A DNA stretch of 64,000 nt from Tsukamurella sp. PLM1. Its GTDB lineage: Bacteria; Actinomycetota; Actinomycetes; Mycobacteriales; Mycobacteriaceae. The position numbers and the translations under genes were made by a program. The notes beneath the pieces were generated by a model. The model had not been told where the DNA came from and did no database searches. It saw only the letters and a list, made by a program, of their open reading frames with translations. Below, one piece after another: positions 18,941 through 28,935 of this stretch (its first letter is position 1; the number at the start of each line of letters is the position of its first letter). The stretch spans positions 3,038,001-3,102,000 of the forward strand of contig NZ_AP025688.1 of NCBI RefSeq assembly GCF_023168325.1. The letters run 5' to 3'.

Positions 18941-19414
18941 ATGCGGATGAACGAGGGGGTCGAGTGGGCGGCGCACGTGTGCGTACTGCTGCACTGGCTC
19001 GACGAGGGCGGCCTCACCCCCGCCCCGGCGGCCCGGCTCGCCGAGTCCTACGACCTGCCCGCGGCGTACCTCGGCAAGCAGCTGCAGGCGCTCGCGCGGG
19101 CGGGGATCACCGAGTCGGTGGCGGGACGTCGTGGCGGCGTCCGGCTGGCGCGCCCGGCGTCACGGATCACGCTGATGGACGTCGTCGCGGCGATCGACGG
19201 ACCGTCGGACGCGTTCGCCTGCACCGAGATCCGGCAGCAGGGCATGAACGCGGAGCGTCCGCGTCGCGAGTTCTCGAAGCCCTGCGGCATCGCGCACGCC
19301 ATGCGCGGCGCGGAGCTGGCCTGGCGACGCGAGCTGGCCGCGACCTCGATCGCCGACCTCGCCGACGAGACCGGCGAGCGCGTCGCGGACCGGGCACGAG
19401 CACACTTCCGCTGA
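18941..19414 (+). CDS. Rrf2-family transcriptional regulator
   Basis: This 157-residue protein has the Rrf2 winged helix at the N-terminus: RLAESYDLPAAYLGKQLQAL, then ARAGITESVAGRRGGVRLAR, where RGGxxLA is the family wing. The usual sensor region has only two Cys (FACTEIRQQG and SKPCGIAHAM) instead of three, so iron-sulfur binding is uncertain and a thiol switch is possible. The ATG at 18941 is preceded by AAGGAG. The next gene, an AhpD-like protein, has the same candidate operator, so control of a peroxidase-type response is inferred. Confidence 0.9.
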   Translation: MRMNEGVEWAAHVCVLLHWLDEGGLTPAPAARLAESYDLPAAYLGKQLQALARAGITESVAGRRGGVRLARPASRITLMDVVAAIDGPSDAFACTEIRQQGMNAERPRREFSKPCGIAHAMRGAELAWRRELAATSIADLADETGERVADRARAHFR

Positions 19415-19455
19415 ACCGCCGCGGCCGGGCGGGCGCACCGTCGGACCTAATACCT

Positions 19456-19470
19456 GGACATTCAATATCC
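19456..19470. promoter_or_regulatory. Candidate Rrf2 operator upstream of the AhpD-like gene
   Basis: GGACATTCAATATCC, inverse of GGATATTGAATGTCC, lies between a TAATAC box (19448-19453) and the ribosome-binding site. It resembles 18908-18922. Confidence 0.5.
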
Positions 19471-19490
19471 ACCTATTGAAAGGAATCCCC

Positions 19491-19922
19491 ATGAGCCGCA
19501 CCGCCGGACGCACGTCGTCCCCCGAGACCTACCGCGCCCTGTTCGCGCTGGACAAGCGGCTGAGCGAGTCGCTCGGCGCCGTTCTGTACGACCTGGTGAA
19601 GCTGCGCGCCTCCCAGATCAACGGCTGCGCGTACTGCGTCGACAAGCACTCCACCGACCTGGAGCGGCTCGGCGTGCCGCCGCGGACGCTCTACGGGTTG
19701 ACGGCGTGGGACGAGAGCCCCTTCTTCGACGAAGCCCAGCGCGTGGCACTGACTTTCGTCGAGCGCCTCACCGGCGGAATCGATACCGTCGACGACGCAT
19801 TGTGGGACGAGGCCGGCCGGCTGCTCGGAGAGGAGCGCCGCACCGACCTCATCGTCGCGGTGGGGACCATCAACACCATGAACATGCTGGGCATCACCAC
19901 CCACCTGCACCCGGCGGCCTGA
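19491..19922 (+). CDS. Carboxymuconolactone decarboxylase/AhpD-family protein
   Basis: This 143-residue all-helical protein carries the AhpD core CxxCxxxH in [15 protein letters not shown], preceded by a Glu/Lys-rich helix ([10 protein letters not shown]). AhpD-type proteins use this redox-active cysteine pair to reduce peroxides or act as thiol oxidoreductases. The ATG at 19491 has AAAGGA 6 nt upstream. It lies 76 bp after the Rrf2 gene with its own promoter-like sequence and shared operator. The family call is firm; whether it is a true alkylhydroperoxidase is not shown. Confidence 0.88.
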   Translation: MSRTAGRTSSPETYRALFALDKRLSESLGAVLYDLVKLRASQINGCAYCVDKHSTDLERLGVPPRTLYGLTAWDESPFFDEAQRVALTFVERLTGGIDTVDDALWDEAGRLLGEERRTDLIVAVGTINTMNMLGITTHLHPAA

Positions 19923-19944
19923 CCGCGCCGGGTGCGGCGGACCG

Positions 19945-21442
19945 TCAGGCGACGGGGCGCGCGCGGCCTCGTAGGCCGCGCCCACCTTGTAGAGCCGGTC
20001 GTCCGCCTGCGCGGGCGCCAGGATCTGCAGGCCGACGGGGAGCCCGTCGTCGGTCGAGAGCCCCGAGGGCACCGACATGCCGCAGTGCCCTGCGAGGTTC
20101 GTCGGCAACGTGAACAGGTCGAACAGGTACATCGCCAGCGGATCGCCGACCTTCTCCCCAGCTTGAACGCCGTGGTGGGGGTGGTCGGCGAGACGATGAC
20201 GTCCACGGACTCGTACGCACGCGCGAAGTCCTCGGCCAGCAGTGTCCGGACCTTCTGCGCGCTGCCGTAGTAGGCGTCGTAGTAGCCGGAGCTCAGGGCG
20301 TACGTGCCGATCATGATGCGCCGCTTTACCTCCGGGCCGAACCCGGCCTCACGGGTGAGCGCCATGACCTCCTCCGCGGAGTGCGTACCGTCGTCGCCCG
20401 ACCGGAGGCCGTAGCGCATGGCGTCGAACCGGGCCAGGTTCGACGAGACCTCCGACGGGAGGATCAGGTAATACGCGGCCAGCGAGTACTGCAGCGTGGG
20501 CAGCGACACCTCGACCGTCTCGGCCCCGAGGTCGCGCAGTTGCTGCACGGCCTTCAGATACGACGCCTGCACGCCCGGCGCGGTGCCCTCGGCGCCGAAC
20601 TCCTTCACCAGACCCACCCGGACGCCCTTCAGATCGCCCGAAGCGCCCGCCCGCGCGGCGGCCACCACGCCGGGCACCGGCGCGTCGAGGGAGGTGGAAT
20701 CGCGCGGGTCGTGCCCCGCGATCACCTCGTGCAGCAGGGCGGTGTCGAGGACGGTGCGCGCGCACGGCCCGCCCTGGTCCAGCGACGAGGCGCAGGCGAC
20801 GAGGCCGTACCGGCTGACGGCGCCGTAGGTGGGGCGCACGCCGACGGTGGCGGTCAGCGACGCGGGCTGCCGGATGGACCCGCCGGTGTCCGTGCCGATG
20901 GCGAGCGGCGCCTCGTGCGAGGCGAGCGCCGCGGCGCTACCGCCGCCCGAGCCGCCCGGCGTGCGGTCGGCGGCCCAGGGGTTACGGGTCACGCCGTACG
21001 CCGAGTTCTCCGTCGACGAGCCCATGGCGAACTCGTCCATGTTGGTCTTGCCGAGGATCGGGATGCCGGCGGCGCGCAGCTTCGCAGTGACGGTGGCGTC
21101 GTACGGCGCAGTCCAGCCCTCGAGGATCTTGGAGCCGCAGGTGGTGGGCGCGTCGGTCGTGGTGAACACGTCCTTGAGGGCGATCGGCACGCCGGCCAGC
21201 GCGGACGCGGGCTGCTCGCCGCGCGCGCGTGCCTCGTCGACGGCGCGGGCGGCCGCGAGGGCCTGCTCGCCGGAGACGTGCAGGAACGCGCCCAGCTCGC
21301 CGTCCACCTCTGCGATCCGGTCCAGGTGGGCCTGGGTGACCTCGGCGGAACTCAGATCGCCGGAGGCGATCTTCGCGGCCAGGTCCGCGGCGGTCGCGCC
21401 GGTGATCTCGGTGGCCGTGCGCAGGTTCGACGGTGCGGTCAT
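19945..21442 (-). CDS. gatA: Asp-tRNA(Asn)/Glu-tRNA(Gln) amidotransferase subunit A; two frameshifts
   Basis: GatA is the amidase that releases ammonia from glutamine for GatB. The Ser-cisSer-Lys triad is visible: Lys in [13 protein letters not shown], Ser in [15 protein letters not shown] and Ser in [13 protein letters not shown]. One base is lost near 20157 ([22 protein letters not shown]) and another near 19957 in a GGGG run, after which the protein ends RAPVA at 19945-19947. Repaired length is 499 residues, as expected. I chose the ATG at 21442 because GGAGG is at the right distance; a GTG at 21448 overlaps the gatC stop but is too close to the ribosome-binding site. The genes gatC-gatA form an operon. 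Confidence 0.93.
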
Positions 21443-21444
21443 GG

Positions 21445-21753
21445 TCACTCCTCCCCCAGGATGCGCGGCACGGCGAAGCGGTCGCCCTCGCGGTTCGGCG
21501 CGCCCGAGAGCGCCTCCTCGGGCGACAGGCTTCCCGACGGTGTGTCGGCCCGGTTCACGTTGATGTTGCCCACCGGCAGCGTGAGCGGAGCGACGTCCGC
21601 GTTCACACCGTCGGAGCCGATCTCGGTCACCACCTTGACGTGCTCGAGAATCGAATCGAGCTGCGTGGCGAAGACGTCGAGCTCTTCGTCGGTGACGGCG
21701 AGGCGCGACAGGCGCGCCAGATGGGCGACCTCGTCCCGGGAGATGGCAGACAT
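21445..21753 (-). CDS. gatC: Asp-tRNA(Asn)/Glu-tRNA(Gln) amidotransferase subunit C
   Basis: GatC is the small belt protein that holds GatA and GatB together. The 102 residues are complete: [20 protein letters not shown] at the N-terminus, then [11 protein letters not shown] and a C-terminal tail [16 protein letters not shown]. The ATG at 21753 follows TAGGAT by 7 nt, so the mRNA is probably leaderless. Its stop is 2 bp before the gatA ATG. The frame is intact. Confidence 0.95.
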   Translation of the reverse strand: MSAISRDEVAHLARLSRLAVTDEELDVFATQLDSILEHVKVVTEIGSDGVNADVAPLTLPVGNINVNRADTPSGSLSPEEALSGAPNREGDRFAVPRILGEE

Positions 21754-21849
21754 GGGAACAATCCTAGGCGGCGCCGTTCGCGGTCCGCACACGGCGTCAC
21801 GCGAGCCGTCTCGGCCGACGCAGCCGGCCGTCGGCGCTACAGTGCGACG

Positions 21850-23070
21850 ATGGACTCGTCATGGCCACGCCCCGACCGGCGCATCGCCGCGCTGATCCGG
21901 GAGGCCGCGGAACGCTTCCTCGCGTACTCGGACACCGCCGTCGACGAGCTCACCGCAGCCGCCCACGAATCGGCCGACTATCGCGTCGTACTCGACGACC
22001 CGCAGCTCGAGGCCGCGGACCGCCGGATGAACAAGACGAACATGATGCACTGGCTGTCGGCCAATCTGCAGGACCCGGGCGCGCGGGTGGCGCCCAGCAA
22101 CGACCCGGACATCCTGCAGTTGGCCCGCGACATGGTGCGGCGCGGACTCGACATGCACGACCTCGGCTCCTGGCGAGGTGCTCAGCACGGCGCGTGGTCG
22201 GCGTGGGTCGACCAGTGCTTCGCGGTGACGAGCGACCTCGACGAGCTGCGGGAGTTGATGAAGGTCTCCGAGCGGTCGATGACGACCTTCATCGACGACT
22301 CCATCGCGGCGCTCGATGCATACGTCGAACGCGAGCGCGCCGAGCTGGCCCGGGGCGCCAGCGCGGAGCGGCACGCGACGGTCCAGCTACTACTCGAGGG
22401 CGCCCCGATCGCCCGCGCCCGCGCCGAGGCCCGGCTGGGCTACGCCCTGACGGGAAGCCATGTCGCCGCGATCATCTGGAGCGACGCCACCGACGACGCC
22501 GGCGGGCTGGACGCCGCCGCCGAGGCCGTGATGCGGATCGGCGGCGCGCCACGGCGGCTCACGCTCAACGCCAGCGCCTCCGCCCTGTGGGTGTGGGTTC
22601 CGGCCGACGCGACGCCGACCGTGGAGGAGACGGAGGCCGCCGTGGCCACGCATCGCGGGGTCCGGGTGGCCTACGGCCGCCCGGGGCACGATCTCGACGG
22701 CTTCCGGCGCAGCCATCTGGACGCCGCCAACGCGCAGCGCATGCTGGCGCGGGTCGGTTCGACGAGGCCCGTCGTGCGGTACGAGGACGTCGCGCTGATC
22801 GCGGTGATCACGGCCGACATGGCACAGGCCGACCAGTTCGTGAGCGACACCCTCGGCGATCTCGCCACCGCGGACGCCTCACTCCGGGACACCGCGCTCA
22901 CCTACATCCGGGAGCGGTTCAACGCCTCCGCCGCGGCGGAGAAGCTGTACACGCACCGCAACACCGTGGAACGGCGCCTGGCGCGGGTGGACCAGCTTCT
23001 GCCCGCGCCGCTCGCCGACAACGCGGCGAGCGTCGTGGCCGCCCTCATGCTCGTGCAGTTGCGGGACTGA
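21850..23070 (+). CDS. PucR-type helix-turn-helix transcriptional regulator
   Basis: This 406-residue protein has an N-terminal helical sensor region ([20 protein letters not shown]), a central GGDEF-like region ([20 protein letters not shown]) and the PucR C-terminal helix-turn-helix ([20 protein letters not shown], then [20 protein letters not shown]). PucR proteins often govern catabolism of purines, polyamines or other nitrogen sources. It converges with the aldehyde dehydrogenase and glutamine-synthetase-like operon, so control of amine catabolism is plausible but inferred. The ATG at 21850 lies 6 nt after TACAGT, a leaderless start. Confidence 0.88.
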   Translation: MDSSWPRPDRRIAALIREAAERFLAYSDTAVDELTAAAHESADYRVVLDDPQLEAADRRMNKTNMMHWLSANLQDPGARVAPSNDPDILQLARDMVRRGLDMHDLGSWRGAQHGAWSAWVDQCFAVTSDLDELRELMKVSERSMTTFIDDSIAALDAYVERERAELARGASAERHATVQLLLEGAPIARARAEARLGYALTGSHVAAIIWSDATDDAGGLDAAAEAVMRIGGAPRRLTLNASASALWVWVPADATPTVEETEAAVATHRGVRVAYGRPGHDLDGFRRSHLDAANAQRMLARVGSTRPVVRYEDVALIAVITADMAQADQFVSDTLGDLATADASLRDTALTYIRERFNASAAAEKLYTHRNTVERRLARVDQLLPAPLADNAASVVAALMLVQLRD

Positions 23071-23087
23071 GGGCAGCCACTGCGGAC

Positions 23088-24551
23088 TCACATCGGCAGG
23101 TCCGGCGAATCGACGCCGACCACCCGATCGCCGCAGAACACGCGGACCGACTCGGCTGGGCCGTGCCCGCCGATGCCGGACGGTCCCCAGAAGCTCTGCG
23201 CCGAGTCGTCGCCGAGGTCGGCCACCTTCGCGCCGTTCACGCGCACCTCTCCGGACTTGATGCGGGCCCCGACGGCGATCGCACGACCGGTATCGGTGCC
23301 GAAGACGTAGGCGTCCAGGCCCGACGGGTGCGCGTTCGCGGCGCGCAGCGCTTCCTGGTCCGATTCCACCCCGTGCAACGAGATCACGGGACCGAACAGC
23401 TCGGCGGTGGTGCGATCGGGGTCCGAACCGGTGGCGATCGTCGGGGACAGGAAGTAGCCCGTGAGCCCCGGCAGTTCGCCCGGCTGGTCGATCTCGGCGC
23501 CGAGCGCGCGCAGGCCGTCGATCCGCTGAAGCAGCGTGCGGTAGTGCGGCTCGTTGGAGATCGGGCCGATGTCCGTCGCCTCGTCCAGCGAGTGCCCGAT
23601 CCGCAGCTTCGCGATCCGCGCGATCAGCGCCTCCCGCAGCGGCTGCACCAGCCGCTGCGGCGCGAAGACCTTGCCCGGTCCCTCGCACCACTGGCCGTTG
23701 AGGTTGGTCATGCCGGTGAGGATCCCGTCGGCGGCCACGTCCACGTCGGCGTCGTCCAGGACGATCGCCGGGTTGTTGCCGCCGAGTTCGAGCTGCAGCA
23801 CCTTGAAGTCCTCCGCTGCCGCGCGGGCGATGGCCCGGCCGGCGCCGGGGCCGCCGGTGAACGAGACCACCTGGACGCGGTGGTCGCCGGTGAGCGCCGC
23901 GCCGATCTCGCCGGTGCCGTGCACGAGCTGGAGTGCGCCGTCGGGCAATCCGGCGTCGACGAAGCACTCGGCGATGATCTGCGCGCTGGCGGGCGCGTGC
24001 TCGGAGGGCTTGAGGATCACCGGGCAGCCGGCGGCGATCGCGCTGGCGACCTTCGCGGCCGGGATGAAGCTGGGCCCGTTCCACGGGGTGAGGATCGCCG
24101 CCGGGCCCCACGGAATCCGGTGCAGACGGACGTCCCGGCCGTCCGCCGCAAGCGGGGTGACGCGGGCGATGGTGCGCGCCTCGGCCGCGGCCCCGCGCAG
24201 GCGGTACGGCAGGAACGCCGCGACCTTGCGGGTGGCGCTGATGGCGGTGCCGCTGGTGAGCGCGTCGATCCGAGCGATCTCCTCGATCCGCTCCTCCACC
24301 TTCGCCGCGGCCCGCTCGAGCGCGTCGGCGCGCTCGAGCCGGAAGTCGTCGGCGGTGAAGTCGGTGCGCTCGTACACCTGCTCCGCGAGTTGCAGCGCGC
24401 GCTCGAGGTCGGCCGGCGTGGTGGTCACCATGCGATGCACGGGATCACCCGTGTTCGGGTCGACGTTCCACGCGTCGAGCGTCGTGCAGTCGACCCACTC
24501 GCCGGCGATATAGCTGCGCGGCTGCGCGAGGGTGGTGTTCAGGGTGGTCAT
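23088..24551 (-). CDS. NAD(P)-dependent aldehyde dehydrogenase
   Basis: This 487-residue ALDH oxidises an aldehyde to the acid. The oxyanion Asn is in TPWNGPSFIPAAK, the general-base Glu in LQLELGGNNPAIVLDD and the nucleophile Cys in NGQWCEGPGKV. SFTGGPGAG is the cofactor motif and GPSGIGGHG lies near the C-terminus. It is the last gene of an operon that starts with a Baeyer-Villiger monooxygenase. It follows the glutamine-synthetase-like gene by 43 bp, so by analogy with PuuC it may oxidise a gamma-glutamyl aminoaldehyde. The substrate is inferred from context. The frame is intact. Confidence 0.9.
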   Translation of the reverse strand: MTTLNTTLAQPRSYIAGEWVDCTTLDAWNVDPNTGDPVHRMVTTTPADLERALQLAEQVYERTDFTADDFRLERADALERAAAKVEERIEEIARIDALTSGTAISATRKVAAFLPYRLRGAAAEARTIARVTPLAADGRDVRLHRIPWGPAAILTPWNGPSFIPAAKVASAIAAGCPVILKPSEHAPASAQIIAECFVDAGLPDGALQLVHGTGEIGAALTGDHRVQVVSFTGGPGAGRAIARAAAEDFKVLQLELGGNNPAIVLDDADVDVAADGILTGMTNLNGQWCEGPGKVFAPQRLVQPLREALIARIAKLRIGHSLDEATDIGPISNEPHYRTLLQRIDGLRALGAEIDQPGELPGLTGYFLSPTIATGSDPDRTTAELFGPVISLHGVESDQEALRAANAHPSGLDAYVFGTDTGRAIAVGARIKSGEVRVNGAKVADLGDDSAQSFWGPSGIGGHGPAESVRVFCGDRVVGVDSPDLPM

Positions 24552-24594
24552 CGGTACACCTCCGGGTGTCGGTCGGGGCCAGGGGCCGTGCGGG

Positions 24595-25934
24595 TCAGGA
24601 GAACTCGAAGTAGCGGCGGGACTCCCACTCGGAGAGTTCCGCGTACGGGTCGCCGCCGGTGGTGTGGAACTGCATCCACTCCCAACGCCGGGAGGCGGTC
24701 CAGAAGTCGACGAACTCGTCGCCGAGGTATTCGCGCAGCAACACGTCGGCGTCGAGCGCGGCGATCGCCTTGGTCATCGAATCGGGGATCCGGTCGACGC
24801 CGCAGTCGTCGGGCAGGCACCAGGCCATGTCATCGACCGGGGCCGGCGGCTGCAGCTTCTTCTCGATCCCGGCGACGATCCCGGCGAGCACCGCGGCGAG
24901 CGAGTAGTACGGGTTCACGTCCGAGCCCGGCACCCGGTACTCGAGCCGCGAGTACTTGGGATGGCCGGCGATGGCGCGCAGCGCCGCGGTCTTGTTGTTC
25001 ACGCCCCAGCTGATCGTGGTCGGCGGCCCCGATACGTCCACGAGGCGCCGGTAGGACGTGATCTGCGGCAGCGAGATCAGGGTGCTGCCGGCCATCGTCG
25101 CCATCAGCCCGCCCACGGCGTTGAGCATCAGCTCCGACGGCCCGTCCGGCGCGTAGAACTGATTCTCGCCGTCCCGCTGCAGCGAGACGTTCAGGTGCGC
25201 GCCCTGCCCGAAGCCCGCGGTCGGCTTCGCCATGAATGTCACCGACCTGCCCTTCTCACAGGCGATCTCGCGCATCACCTGCTTGGTCCGCACCCAGGAA
25301 TCGGCCAGCGTGAGCGGGTCGTTCGGGGCGATGTTCAGCTCGGTCTGGCCGGGCGCGGCCTCGTCCGTCCACGCCTCCCAGACGATGCCCAGCTCATCGA
25401 GCCGGTCGGCGACGGCCTCCATGTACTCGATCCAGTCCGACGAGCGTGCGAGGTTGTAGGTGGCGCCGGTCTCGCCGCCGAGGGGCGTCAGGTCGCGGTA
25501 GCCGCGGGCGCGGGCCTCCTGGATCGACTCCTCGAACAGCGTGGTCTCGATCTCGACGGCGACGGTGGCGGTGTACCCGAGGTCGGCGAGCCGGTCGATC
25601 TGCCGGCGCACCAGGTTCCGCGGGCAGATCGGGTTGGGGCTGCCGTCCTTCAGCCAGAAGTCGCCGATCACGGAGTGCACGCCGGGCTTCCACTCGACGA
25701 GCGTGTTCATGTCCGGAAGGAGCGAGATGTCGTAGAGGTTCCCGCGCCATTCCGGGTAGGCGTCGCCGAAGACGACGTCGGTACCCATGTCGATGGCGAA
25801 CAGGACGTCGGCGAAGGCGAAGCCGGAGGTCTTGCCGGAGGCGAACTTCGCGGGGTCACGTTCTTGCCCATGAAGCTGCCGTCGTGGTTGGTGGCCTCCA
25901 CGCGGTACGCCTTGGGCGCGTTGAGATCAGACAT
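24595..25934 (-). CDS. Glutamine-synthetase-like gamma-glutamyl-amine ligase (GlnA3/GlnA4/PuuA type); frameshift near 25860
   Basis: After adding one base at MGKNV|PAKFASGKT the protein has about 446 residues. It has the GS fold: an N-terminal domain (AIDMGTDVVFGDAYPEWRG), VAVEIETTLFEES with metal-binding Glu residues, AKPTAGFGQGAHLNVSLQRD with the His, and LEYRVPGSDVNPYYSLAAVL with Arg/Glu. It lacks the adenylylation loop of true GlnA, and the length and context fit ligases that glutamylate polyamines or ethanolamine. Its start overlaps the upstream stop by 8 nt and the aldehyde dehydrogenase follows. The pairing of GS-like ligase, ALDH, permease and a nearby PuuD-like hydrolase suggests amine degradation. 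The exact amine is unknown. Confidence 0.85.
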
Positions 25935-26571
25935 CGTAACGGACCTTCCAGGATGCGGCGGTCATGGCCGAGAGCTGGGCCATGGTGCCCTGGATGCCGA
26001 GTCCGCGCTCCAGGGCGGTGAACAGATAGTCGGTGCCGGTGAACACGCCGGCGAGTGCGTCGGGGGTGCCGACGACGCGGTACTGCGTCGCACCCGCCCC
26101 GAAGCGGGCCTCCTCGCGACCGTCCGGTCCGGCGGCCACGGCGACGAGAACGTCCGGGATGCCGCGGATTCCCCGCGTCGCGGCCCAGAACCCGTCCGCC
26201 GCCTCGCGCCAGTCGGGCAGCGGCACGTGCAGAGCCCGCAGGAGCGCGTCGGCGAGTTCCGCGTCCCCTTCGGTCGCCGTCTCGGCGAACCGGGATTCGA
26301 GGTCGACGGTGACCGTCGCGTCGGTCGGCGCGAAGACGCCGCCGGTGACACGGACGGCACCGTCGGCGAAGGTGACGGTGGCGGCCTGCGGGGTGGCGTG
26401 CGAGCGCACGGCGACGGTGCCGGCCTCGCGGCCGAGGACGTCGGGCGCGTGGCCGACGCGGACCGCGTCGCGCAGGGTACGGCCGATCAGCCGGACGACA
26501 GGGGTGGCGTCGTCGTCGATCTCGACGCGCACCGCGGCCGCGGTGTCACTGGGAAGTGTGGTGGTACTCAT
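25927..26571 (-). CDS. Hypothetical protein, possibly SCP2-like
   Basis: I do not recognise this 214-residue protein with confidence. It is acidic, soluble and rich in beta strands: TVTFADGAVRVTGGVFAPTD, DVLVAVAAGPDGREEARF, then a C-terminal helix ALERGLGIQGTMAQLSAMTA. The pattern is loosely like sterol-carrier or lipid-binding SCP2 domains. It lies between the permease (50 bp upstream) and the GS-like gene, whose ATG it overlaps by 8 nt, so it is translated with that operon. A role in substrate binding is only a guess. Confidence 0.6.
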   Translation of the reverse strand: MSTTTLPSDTAAAVRVEIDDDATPVVRLIGRTLRDAVRVGHAPDVLGREAGTVAVRSHATPQAATVTFADGAVRVTGGVFAPTDATVTVDLESRFAETATEGDAELADALLRALHVPLPDWREAADGFWAATRGIRGIPDVLVAVAAGPDGREEARFGAGATQYRVVGTPDALAGVFTGTDYLFTALERGLGIQGTMAQLSAMTAASWKVRYDV

Positions 26572-26621
26572 GGATCTTCCTTCGGATTGCGAGGTGGGAG
26601 GCGGGGTCTGCTCGGGGTGGG

Positions 26622-28039
26622 TCACTCGAGGGCGGCGTACACGCCGGGCCGGCGCCGCTGCAGGGCCGCGGCCCAGGCCAGGCCCGCGAGGAAGGACGCG
26701 GCGATCACGCCGAGGAAGGCGTTCGCCAGCGCCCGTGAGCCCACGAGCAGGTCGAAGTTGGCGACGACGAGGACGAGGATCGCGCCGAGCGCGATCAGCG
26801 CGAGTGCCGGTGCCAGGGTGCCGCGCCACACGGTCGCAGTGCGGTGGCGCCGGAAGTGCACGACGACCGCGGCGGAGGTCAGGGTCAGCAGGGCGATCAG
26901 GCCGAGCGTCCCGACGCCGCCGAACCAGGCGTAGACCTGGGTCACGGGGTGCAGGCCGGCGACCGCGGTCAGGGCGACGAGCGTCCCGATCACCGCGGAG
27001 GTGAGGAGCGAGGCGGCGTGCGGGGAGCGGTGCACCCGGTGCGCGGCCCCGAGCCGGCTGGACACCGCCCCCTGGCGGCCGAGAGCGTACAGGTACCGCG
27101 AGACGACGTTGTGCGCGGTGAGGATGCACGCGAAGAAGCTCGTCACGAGCAGGACCTGCACTACGTCGTGGGCGACGTGCGAGACGTACCGGGTGGCGAG
27201 GCCGGCGGCGAGCCCCTCGGGATCGGCGGCGGCCAGGCCGGCGGCGCGGCCGACGCCGAGACCGACGATCATCGCCCACGACGATGCGGCGTAGATCGCC
27301 GCGATGAGGAGCACCGCGATGTAGGTCGCGCGGGGGATGGTGCGGTCGGGATCCTTGGCCTCCGAGCGGAATACCGCCGTCGCCTCGAAGCCGACGAATC
27401 CGAAGACGGCGAACATGATTCCGGTGCCGGCGGCACCGCTCGTGTAGGCGCTCCAGGTCAGGGCTCCGCCGACAACCCGTCCGCGCCGCCGCGCAGCACG
27501 ATCGCGAGGTCGATCACGGCGACGATGCCGACTTCCGCCACGAGCAGGACGCCGAGGACTCGAGCGCTGACCTCGACGTTGCGGTACCCGAGGACGCCGA
27601 TCAGGGCCAGGCCGACCGCGGAGAGCACCCACCACGGGACCGCGACGCCGAAGATGGTCTCGATCACGGTGGCCGCGGCGGCGCCCAGATAGGCGGTGAC
27701 GGCCATCATGAGGACCGAGTAGGTGACCAGTGCCAGCGCCGCGGCGCCGAGCCCCGCGGTGGTGCCCAGGCCGCGCTGGACGTAGGAGTAGAAGGCGCCC
27801 GCGCTGCGGACCTCGGGCGTCATCGCGGAGTAGCCGACGGTGAACACCATCAGCACCGCGCCCACGATCAGGAAGTCGACGGGCGTCCCGATGCCGTTGC
27901 CGGTGCCCAGCATCAGCGGGATCAACCCGGCGAACACCGTCAGGGGCGCCGCCACCGCGACGACCATGAAGACGATCTGGGGGACCCCGAGGGTCCGCTG
28001 CAGACCGGTTGCGGCCGACGGTACCTCCGCGGTGGTCAT
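26622..28039 (-). CDS. APC-superfamily amino acid/amine permease; frameshift near 27465
   Basis: About 472 residues with some twelve hydrophobic segments. The N-terminal part has LGVPQIVFMVVAVAAPLTVF and FYSYVQRGLGTTAGLGAA. The C-terminal part has FVGFEATAVFRSEAKDPDRT, where GFE..A.....EA.DP is the APC signature, followed by IPRATYIAVLLIAAIYAASS. The frame breaks at GGADGLSAE|GALTWSAYTSG, where one base appears lost. The start ATG overlaps the stop of the upstream hydrolase (ATGA), so it is co-translated. It probably imports the amine or amino acid used by the operon. Confidence 0.85.
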
Positions 28040-28935
28040 CGCGCGACCGCCGGCTCGATGTGGCCGATCACCAGGTCGGCGATCCGCAGCGCGAGCGCGT
28101 CCGGAAGGTGATGGCCCATACCGGCGATGACGACGTGCCGGGCGCCGGGGATCGCGGCCGCGGTGGCATCGCCGCCCGACGGCGCGACGATGAGGTCGCG
28201 GTCGCCGTTGATGACAAGCGTGGGCGCGGTGATCCGGGCGAGTTCCGCGGTGCGGTCGCCCGAGGCCTGGATCGCTTGCAGCTGGCGCGAAGTCCCGGCC
28301 ACCGCGTCCCCGGCGGTGCGCTCGAACGTGGTGACCGCGTGCGCCGCCTCCTCGGCCTCGTCGATCGGGTAGGCGGTACCGGCCAGGTGCGCGGTCATCC
28401 GCAGGTGGTCGCGGACCGCGCCGACCCGGCCGCGCGCCGGCGGGGCCGAGATCAGGACCCAGGTCGACGGTGCGGGTTGCCCCACCTTCGGGTTCCCCGT
28501 CGTCGAGTACAGCGAGGTGAGCGTCGTGACGAGGTGCGGGTACCGGGCGGCGACGGTCTGCGCGATCATGCCTCCCATCGACCGGCCGACGAGGTGCACG
28601 GGGCCGACGTCCAGATGCTCGATCAGCTGAGCCGCATCGCGGGCCATGTCCGCCAGCGTGTAGGCGTCTCGACGAGGCCGGGCGAGCAACTGGCGCAGCG
28701 TGTTCGGCGGTGGGGTGGTGGCGTACGTGGACCGCCCGCAGTCGCGGTTGTCCATCCGGACGACGCGGTGCCCGGTCGCGACGAGCGCCGACACGAAGCG
28801 CTCGGACCACGTGCTCAGGTCCTCGGCGAGACCGGCGACGAGGAGCACGGGCACGCCGTCGCCGGGGCCGTCGACGCGGAAGCAGACGCGGGTGCCGCCG
28901 GGCAGGACGACGAACCGGTCGAGATCCTCAGGCAT
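28036..28935 (-). CDS. Alpha/beta-hydrolase (esterase type)
   Basis: This 299-residue alpha/beta-hydrolase has the nucleophile Ser in LVGRSMGGMIAQ, an oxyanion segment VLLVAGLAEDLSTW, an acid in INGDRDLIVA and His in AGMGHHLPDA. MDNRDCGRS is typical of the epoxide hydrolase/esterase group. I chose ATG 28935, which overlaps the upstream monooxygenase stop by 8 nt; a longer start at 28995 is less likely. A Baeyer-Villiger enzyme followed by an esterase is a known pairing: the first makes an ester or lactone, the second opens it. That role is inferred. The frame is intact. Confidence 0.85.
   Translation of the reverse strand: MPEDLDRFVVLPGGTRVCFRVDGPGDGVPVLLVAGLAEDLSTWSERFVSALVATGHRVVRMDNRDCGRSTYATTPPPNTLRQLLARPRRDAYTLADMARDAAQLIEHLDVGPVHLVGRSMGGMIAQTVAARYPHLVTTLTSLYSTTGNPKVGQPAPSTWVLISAPPARGRVGAVRDHLRMTAHLAGTAYPIDEAEEAAHAVTTFERTAGDAVAGTSRQLQAIQASGDRTAELARITAPTLVINGDRDLIVAPSGGDATAAAIPGARHVVIAGMGHHLPDALALRIADLVIGHIEPAVAR

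Noticed and set aside
21861-25013. 1050-codon plus-strand open frame across PucR and aldehyde dehydrogenase genes
   Set aside because: It is out of frame with the PucR gene and antisense to the aldehyde dehydrogenase; the translation is Arg/Gly-rich noise.
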